The notes under the pieces: generated by a model
What the model was told of the DNA's origin: nothing
What the model saw: only the letters and a program-made list of their open reading frames with translations
Databases searched by the model: none
Program-made: the position numbers and the translations under genes
Origin: Arcuatula senhousia
Lineage: Eukaryota; Mollusca; Bivalvia; Mytilida; Mytilidae
Length of the DNA: 64,000 nucleotides
Assembly: GCA_963971305.1 (NCBI GenBank)
Contig: OZ020317.1
Location: forward strand, 15,642,001 to 15,706,000
Direction: 5' to 3'
Shown: in pieces, positions 61,401-64,000 of the stretch
Position numbering within the stretch: position 1 is the first letter of the stretch
Layout: each line of letters starts with the position of its first letter

Positions 61401-64000
61401 CTTCCGGCTCTTGTACTTGTCTTCCGGCTCTTGTAGTTGCAGTTACACCGAGTTGCAAACATACTTGTGAGCTTCCGGCTCTTGTACTTAACTACACCGA
61501 GTTGACACCTGTACACCGAGTTGAGTTCGGCTCATTGAAGTAATCCTCGTCCAGCTCTTGTACTGTCTTCCGGCTCTTGATGGTTATGGCCACACCGAGT
61601 TGTCACCTAAAGGTCTACTTCCGGCTCTTGTACCTAACCACACCGAGTTGACACCTTTGTACACTAACTCAGGATTACTTTGGCTTGCATTGTTATTCCG
61701 GCTCTTGTAGTATTCATGTACATCTGCTATATCGTACTTTCTTTTCTTGCTACACCGAGTTTAACAGTGCACTGTACATTTGTATTTAGACAATACTGAG
61801 TCTGCCCCAAAGCCAAAATATGTAGTTAATGTGGAATGTATTAAGAGGTAATTTTATGTATATACATGTATAAAGAAATTTAGTATAAGGAATGTATGTT
61901 GGATTGTTATTATGTATTTAGTTGAATTTGATTAATAGAATAGTTAATTTTAATTCATGATTGGTGTTTGTTATTATTAAGGTGGAACTTTTGGTGAGAT
62001 GTGGAATGTGTACACATTGACTTAATACATTTTTCCCTATACAAGATATTCCTAATTCAGGAATTCATTCAGGATGGTCTGTCATGAGACTTCATGCTTA
62101 GAGTACAGTACATACAGGTTCAAATCATTGATTCATATTCACTTGCTACAGTAATTGATTATAATCTTGGTATGCACTTTGATTCATATTCACTTGCTAC
62201 AGTAATCCATTATAAACTTGGTATGCACAGGTGACACTTTCATGTTTGCATCTTACAATATGAAACTTACATTGGTATATGAATAACTATTATCATGAAA
62301 TTCAGAAACTGCATAATGATTGGTGTTAACTTGATAGATTATGAAACTTTGTATGCTTGGTCGGGTTTTAAGTACCAGGAAGAAGATTAAACTTTGTATA
62401 CTAATATACATTGTAGTATAATGATACATATGAAACTTGGTATGTTGTCACTTAGTACAAATGCATATAATGGTAGATATGAAACTTGGTATGCTATCAC
62501 ATAGTATAAATGAATATAGTGGTAGATCATTGTAGATATGAACTTGGTATGCGGTCACAAGGTAGTAATGTATATAATGATAGATATATAGGAAACTTGG
62601 TATGCTGTCATGAAGAATATAATGATTGGTATGAAACTTGGTATATGGCCACTAAGTATTGGTGTGCTGCACTATCCAAAACTTGGTACATGTATGGTAC
62701 AACTAAATAAAAAACTTGGTATATGCTTTTATTGATGATCTATGTGTTGGTTGTTATGGAGGCAATGTCTTAGCATTACTTGGCATACAAAGAAAAGAAG
62801 CAAGCATAAACTTCATATTGAAGTATTCAAATATTTTTTTTTATTTAAAAGACAATTATCTTCTTGGATTGACATCAGAGAGCAATGAAATTTTTATGCA
62901 GTCTTTACAGTAAATTTTTTGAAGCACAAGCCCGAAAATTATTATTTTAAGAATTTTTCTTTACATATAATTGGCCAGTAATTCCATATTTTAAAGAAAT
63001 TTTACTGGTCCGAAAGCTATTTTACTGGCCAGGGCCGTAGGACTTGTGGCTATATTTTAGAAAACTGTTTATGCATATCTCCATATGATGTATTTTTATT
63101 GATGTCAAGTTTCATTAAAATTCACAAAGAAGTTTAGCAGATGTGCTTATGAGTTAGATGGTCAGACAAGGTGATGCCCCTCACAAAACTGTCGGAAGTT
63201 TAATAATGCAATTATCTTGTTACATTTTTACTATCTATATTTTTTGTTCTACATGTATATGAATATTAAGTTTTATAGTGAATTGTGAAGATTTATTTTT
63301 TGTGTAGTTGTCATCTCTAATTGGATTTTTGTCATTTATAGGTCAAATCCTTCATTTCTTGTTTTCCCTACCTTGGATTTTATCAGCTTTAAGACCATAG
63401 AACTGGACACAATGGCTGATGCTTTACTGACTTCTACGATCATTTTAACGGTGGGTAACGTTGTGGCAATGTTCTGTGGGTGGGGCGGTCGTATCGTCAC
63501 AGGAACACAACCCACATATAAACAACCATAGAATGCACATATCAACTCTATACCTGTAAGTTTAGTACATTTTATCATTTTTTGCAGAAAAAGCTCTGAG
63601 CTCATTAATAGTGTGAAAGTATTAAAACTTTGTTCTAAATTTGTGACAACATACAAGGATTTTTTTTTTCAACAGACAGAGCATTTTTGGCTTTGTGTGA
63701 AAGATCTATAATAAGCTGTTGCTGAAAAACCTTTTACTAAGATATTTTCTCTGCCAGTCATTCAGACATTCACCACGTTATAACTGCATTTTTACTATGC
63801 AAAATCCAGTAAACAAAGTAAATTATAAGAACAGCAATAAGCATTATGCTTTTTAATCTACATGTATTTTATTATTTACTAAGTGTTTTGTGTCTTCCAT
63901 ACTTATTCTCTACATTTTATCATTAAGGGTACAAAAAGAGCTATACATACCTGGAGGAAATATCAGAGCTACATGATCTCCTGTATTGAGTCTCCCTTTC
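46453..64000 (-). CDS. DIP2: DIP2 (disco-interacting protein 2), C-terminal 11 coding exons
   Basis: Family knowledge: DIP2 proteins are cytosolic, carry two adenylate-forming (fatty acyl-AMP ligase-like) domains, and are linked to diacylglycerol homeostasis and neuronal development. This window has most of the second domain through the natural end. Exons in transcript order: >64,000-63,951 (partial), 63,553-63,372, 54,586-54,425, 51,900-51,770, 51,342-51,251, 50,625-50,549, 49,037-48,867, 48,462-48,343, 48,054-47,980, 47,348-47,050, 46,705-46,453. All junctions are GT-AG and phases agree. Diagnostic stretches: RPPHPQNIATTLPTVKMIVE, DFSVSTTGMLAGVK, LDPYCGLGF, EERPRIQLT, VSTSFGCRVN, VYVDMRALR, DSHLGEIWVHSPHNATGY, TGYLGFVRR and the terminal DPIYVAYNM before TAG (46,453). 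The gene is far larger than its coding sequence because introns hold repeats, above all the retrotransposon. The N-terminal half lies beyond the window. Confidence 0.96.
47640..47830 (-). repeat. Dispersed repeat family R-GACGCGCG, copy 4
   Basis: On the minus strand it reads AAAGTTCCAGACAGCAATTT, GCCTGAGGCGCGTTTGG, GACTCATCAGAGGTGCTC and AAAAGCCAAACAC, in the same order as the copy at 14.06 kb. It lies in a DIP2 intron. Confidence 0.65.
48590..48750. repeat. Degraded single unit of the tandem-core family
   Basis: It keeps AGAAAGTAGATGA, AAGCTACATGCCAAATATCA and CAGCGAAAATTTTTGTGACG from the tandem-core unit. It lies in the DIP2 intron between exons 48,462-48,343 and 49,037-48,867. Confidence 0.45.
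49105..50064. mobile_element. Palindrome-ended element with three ~167 bp tandem units
   Basis: The 5' end has the hairpin GGCTCCCAGGAGCC (49,108 on). The 3' end is a strong hairpin, GCTCACTTGACCC-TTCG-GGTCAGGTGAGC (50,032-50,060), followed by TAAAAA. The interior repeats TTTTCTCTATCTGCAATAG at about 49,243, 49,411 and 49,577. Partial copies of the 5' end are at 36,717 and ~41,085. A 3' hairpin directly before CTAA recalls Helitron ends (hairpin then CTRR), but the spacing is not canonical and no TC start or A|T insertion can be shown. Confidence 0.7.
50085..50456. mobile_element. Tandem-core dispersed element, two units with hairpin 3' end
   Basis: Two units carry AACAGGAAGTAGGTGAGCGA, ATGGGACCCCACCCTGATGC and GTTGCTGAGAAAACTGTTA. 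They are followed by GCCCGCCCGCCCAACATTC and a hairpin end, CGGATTTTTCACTCCGTGAA then ATCCG. It is adjacent to the palindrome-ended element, inside a DIP2 intron. Confidence 0.65.
50940..51215 (-). repeat. tRNA-derived SINE, second copy
   Basis: On the minus strand it reads GGGCCTGGGTGGCCGA, GTTTGAATACCACACTATTG, ATCACTAGCTGATCACCTC and AGGTGATGTTCAAGTTCTG, in the same order as the copy at 24,645. The A and B boxes are more degraded, so this copy is older. It lies in the DIP2 intron between the exons at 51,251 and 50,625, in the sense orientation. Confidence 0.8.
52183..52323. repeat. Long imperfect hairpin, ~60 bp arms
   Basis: The left arm (52,183-52,242) reads AGTTATCACCCTAG, then TTTCTTTCCCCTCGAAAAGT, then AAGGTCA. 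The right arm (52,264-52,323) is its reverse complement with about ten differences. The loop is ~21 nt. A related AAGGTCACCCTC phrase at ~52,030 suggests the fold-back arose from local inverted duplication. It lies in a DIP2 intron. Confidence 0.75.
52552..54255. mobile_element. Tandem-core dispersed element, copy 3 (four units, interrupted)
   Basis: The 5' end GTGAGCATGCTCACATACCC and the 3' end TTCGCAACTTTTGTTGCGTG match the copy at 35.7 kb. Units start near 52,645, 52,810, 52,975 and 54,030, each with AACAGGAAGT, CAGACCTGAAAA, ATGGGACC and AAATATCAAAAGCC. The third unit is split by the hAT-like element at 53,090-53,963. The retained 8 bp duplication lets the original unit be traced across the break. 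Confidence 0.75.
53090..53963. mobile_element. hAT-like non-autonomous element, 874 bp
   Basis: The ends are CAAGGGTCTGGAAA and TTTCCAGACCCTTG, perfect 14 bp inverted repeats. The 8 bp target duplication is CTACAATT (53,082-53,089 and 53,964-53,971). Subterminal GGTCAT phrases (TTCGGTCATTT, ATTCGGTCATTTAGGAC, TTTCGGTCATGTCC, ATGACCG) recur near both ends, as expected of binding sites. It interrupts a unit of the tandem-core element, so it is the younger of the two. No transposase is encoded. Confidence 0.88.
54303..54367 (-). pseudogene. Decayed duplicate of the 3' end of a DIP2 exon
   Basis: About 64 bp copy the last third of exon 54,586-54,425, including its splice donor (CAAG then GTGAAA). 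The translation keeps EMICYFHFNVS against EMICYLDFSVS. A 1-bp deletion in the GGCATGC stretch shifts the frame and brings a TAG. It lies ~60 nt downstream of the real exon in the transcript, so it looks like a partial tandem duplication that has decayed. Confidence 0.8.
54732..54900 (+). repeat. Split direct repeat A1
   Basis: A 169 bp repeat starting AATTGAGGGTTATATT, identical by eye to A2 at 60,910-61,078 (offset 6178). It lies 168 bp upstream of the gag ATG and probably contains the promoter and the left recombination end. Confidence 0.95.
55069..56541 (+). CDS. gag: Gag-like ORF1, 490 aa
   Basis: ATG at 55,069 (AAAATGG context) to UGA at 56,539. Residues ~28-65 (WTANKLQVELEKLNINVPVS and following) resemble a SAP-type helix-extended-helix fold. 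The middle is rich in Asn, Thr and Ser with a Met/Gln-rich stretch around 160-185. The C-terminus holds three zinc-binding motifs: CCHC knuckle C389-x2-C392-x4-H397-x4-C402, CCCH finger C446-x7-C454-x4-C459-x3-H463, and a second CCHC knuckle C465-x2-C468-x4-H473-x4-C478. Its role would be packaging element RNA. The stop is followed by CUAG and the same frame continues into pol, so a readthrough fusion is likely. Confidence 0.88.
   Translation: MADRASRSRSGRSKRRTSTPWDSNDPNNWTANKLQVELEKLNINVPVSLGKSVLKKIYLDNRTRRLAQPVQTVTSENGDRQDSIEAHSDNAEVTNNTEVGAIRTEATNVDITTRQNNTSGGNAVTNALEVNTRSNSTNTFTSSNMAAPMINNEVISGMLNSMQSMQQTMLGLQQTVMKIVSDKNLQHGKNINDQTSSNNLTTAMAAMGNSVTETQGPATMNNNIGGYRYPSSEFGVPAETIQHIDIVSDSIKKRIWEGKDVNLVSLLIPKYEVDKNIVQENGSITVNLSSQEDARLNKSLTITEFLTAFGKYKRVMCVKFPNRRIELDRYEAHMVELNNIYGSKFFDYHCQFSAKAAAALRDYNIKVDWSIKDLSLLTLVMGNARINTCEHCSSTMHLSSLCPQLTVQKAINAGTNNFKRTITHNANKEVDKYGRKRVFHKEQELCNNFNDKTCNRQSCIYTHLCAICHSNTHGANSCSKKKGQKANIEK
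56539..56545 (+). promoter_or_regulatory. Gag-pol stop-codon readthrough site, UGA CUAG
   Basis: The gag stop UGA is followed directly by CUAG, and the frame stays open for 545 further codons. UGA followed by CUA(G) is an established readthrough-promoting context in animal mRNAs and some RNA viruses. Residues directly after the stop (TPINVKNLIQELEKH, then DRDFVQYLHNGF) look like the conserved segment before the RT domain of DIRS-type pol. The first ATG in the frame, in FDTMIS, is 116 nt downstream, inside that segment. Confidence 0.75.
56542..58179 (+). CDS. pol: Reverse transcriptase and RNase H (pol), 545 codons
   Basis: It is in frame with gag after one UGA, ending at TAG (58,177). The RT has motif A CKTDISDAFKL, a FGCRSSPKIF motif typical of DIRS-order RTs, and catalytic LLDDF in place of YxDD. 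RNase H follows with its acidic residues visible: YTDASGS, FRELYP, MCDNEAT and IADSLSRL. No methylase-like or integrase domain follows. The product copies element RNA, presumably into a circular DNA used by the recombinase. Probably expressed as a gag-pol readthrough product. Confidence 0.92.
   Translation, partial: LGVHTPINVKNLIQELEKHKDRDFVQYLHNGFSNGFDTMISNIEVPTRECKNLRSAINQPEIVDSLIKSEVHKGFLEGPFDNLPFNKYRVSPIGVAIGKYSGKPRLIVDLSSPHTDTSHQSVNDMIDKDLCSLTYVRIDDAVRIIQNLGKNTTMCKTDISDAFKLIPILPSQWHMFCIKWRNSYYYYTKLAFGCRSSPKIFDNLSQAICWIAENNYGINFILHLLDDFITFERPMNYAQRNMDVLHHIFNTLNVPMAVHKTSGPNTVMEYLGIILDSNLMEARLPGDKLERIISYLEEFLSKRACTKREILQLLGHLNFASRVVIPGRSFVSHLIILSTTVQALHHYVKLNAECKEDIRMWLYFLTNWNGVSMFYNVNTISSEDMCLYTDASGSLGFGGYYQHNGTGLWFSEKWPTIFSNLVADDKPLSIAFRELYPIVVAAILWGHLWKKQRIVFMCDNEATVAIIKKGRSKSSQIMPLMRRLTLVAAQQNFVVLSRHVPGQLNTIADSLSRLQINKFRTLATQAAECPCQVPPPSEVLWNSTL
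58056..59180 (+). pseudogene. Tyrosine recombinase, one in-frame stop
   Basis: The frame opens after TAA at 58,053, overlaps the end of pol by 124 nt in the -1 frame, and ends at TAG (59,178). The core-binding domain is visible at LWRNSVSENTRQAYDTGF. Catalytic residues are Arg in FLRCGEF, Lys in SSKTDPF, HSFR (His-x-x-Arg), Trp in GRWSSD and the nucleophile Tyr in YCRYIR. A TAA at 58,569-58,571 interrupts it between the two domains, after NICFQLI. No ATG precedes the domain and no classic slippery heptamer was seen in the overlap, so the expression route is unclear. Unless the stop is suppressed, this copy makes no full recombinase and would need one in trans. Confidence 0.88.
59503..59862 (+). 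promoter_or_regulatory. Two-motif cluster in B1
   Basis: Motif P (TTCCGGCTCTTGTA) occurs at 59,503, 59,523, 59,574, 59,669, 59,720 and 59,796, with a degenerate copy at 59,650. Motif Q (ACACCGAGTTG) occurs at 59,546, 59,595, 59,614, 59,693, 59,741 and, shortened, 59,853. They largely alternate. Reverse-complemented Q (CAACTCGGTGT) partly resembles P (GGCTCTTGT), so the two may be opposed versions of one site. Probable binding sites for an element-encoded or host protein. Confidence 0.6.
60231..60830 (+). repeat. Degenerate ~50 bp minisatellite (GAAACTTGGTATG) in B1
   Basis: Two clean 51 bp units (60,231 and 60,282) are followed by looser units sharing GAAACTTGGTATGC and TATAATGGTAGATAT, about ten occurrences in all. 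The same block is present in B2 at +1899. A similar GAAACTTGGTATGC phrase occurs near 18,010 and 40,152 outside the element. Confidence 0.65.
60910..61078 (+). repeat. Split direct repeat A2
   Basis: Identical by eye to A1. Its left edge forms the internal junction GCATAAATTGAGGG with B1, which should equal the junction of the circular DNA form. Confidence 0.95.
61079..61277 (+). other. Unique spacer between A2 and B2
   Basis: A 199 bp stretch that is not part of the direct repeats. It begins CCGCCGCCCTCCCCTCCACC, unusually C-rich for this region. Near its end TTGGGCAGACTCAG is the reverse complement of a sequence inside each B repeat (CTGAGTCTGCCCCAA, 59,898). Confidence 0.7.
61278..62810 (+). 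repeat. Split direct repeat B2
   Basis: 1533 bp copy of B1 with one substitution seen (61,838 G). Its end GCATAAA is the right edge of the element. The two-motif cluster lies at 61,402-61,761. Confidence 0.95.
61402..61761 (+). promoter_or_regulatory. Two-motif cluster in B2
   Basis: Exact copy of the P/Q cluster of B1, shifted by 1899. Confidence 0.6.

Larger units (their letters stand above)
54732..62810 (+). mobile_element. DIRS-order tyrosine-recombinase retrotransposon, Ngaro-like
   Basis: The order is A1 (54,732-54,900), gag, RT/RNase H, tyrosine recombinase, B1 (59,379-60,911), A2 (60,910-61,078), a 199 bp spacer, B2 (61,278-62,810). This is the split-direct-repeat plan of Ngaro/PAT-type elements. 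No adenine-methylase-like domain follows RNase H, which favours Ngaro over DIRS or PAT. A1 and A2 look identical over 169 bp. B1 and B2 differ at one base that I could find (59,939 A, 61,838 G). The element lies antisense in the DIP2 intron between exons 63,553-63,372 and 54,586-54,425. AAAC occurs at both edges (54,728-54,731; 62,808-62,811). The copy is young, but its recombinase frame is interrupted. Confidence 0.92.

Noticed and set aside
61079..62810. A2-spacer-B2 as a separate, internally deleted second element
   Set aside because: Possible in principle, since the order would look the same. The A1-ORFs-B1-A2-B2 plan is the known Ngaro/PAT arrangement, and the single-base divergence of B1/B2 fits one element. 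The 199 bp spacer is the only point in favour of the alternative.

Overview
The window looks like nuclear DNA of an invertebrate animal, most probably a bivalve mollusc such as a mussel. It is AT-rich and gene-poor, with GT-AG introns and many short repeats. It holds a divergent Cys-loop receptor of a kind expanded in molluscs, dispersed elements whose cores are ~150-170 bp tandem repeats (similar in design to the 'pearl'-type elements described in bivalves), and a tyrosine-recombinase retrotransposon. The species assignment is inference; the gene identities below come from reading the exons.

Layout. 1-20 kb: no convincing gene. It carries several miniature transposons, a five-copy array of a ~165 bp repeat (5.6-8.2 kb) and a hAT-like non-autonomous element with 82 bp identical inverted ends and an 8 bp target duplication (18.4-19.7 kb). 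20.1-20.5 kb (+): last two exons of an unrecognised charged, helical protein. 21.3-22.3 kb (+): 5'-truncated LINE. 24.0-29.1 kb (-): a complete six-exon nicotinic-receptor-like Cys-loop subunit of 436 aa. 32.6-33.2 kb (+): one coding exon for a 197-aa single-pass membrane protein. 35-46 kb: almost all repeats, including nested fold-back and terminal-inverted-repeat elements. 46.5-64 kb (-): the last eleven coding exons of the single-copy gene DIP2, covering the C-terminal adenylate-forming domain to the stop codon.

The most striking object is an ~8.08 kb DIRS-order element, Ngaro-like in design (54,732-62,810, +), lying antisense in a DIP2 intron and making up about 92% of it. Its order is A1 - gag - RT/RNase H - tyrosine recombinase - B1 - A2 - B2, with split direct repeats that are virtually identical, so the insertion is young. 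Gag and pol share one frame and are separated by a single UGA followed by CUAG, a known readthrough context. Gag carries two canonical CCHC knuckles flanking a CCCH finger. The recombinase frame of this copy has one in-frame TAA. Each B repeat holds an unusual cluster of two alternating motifs and a degenerate minisatellite.

The host genes are unrelated in function. Repeats occupy their introns heavily: a SINE and a MITE in the receptor gene; a SINE, a palindrome-ended element, tandem-core repeats, a nested hAT-like element and the retrotransposon in DIP2.
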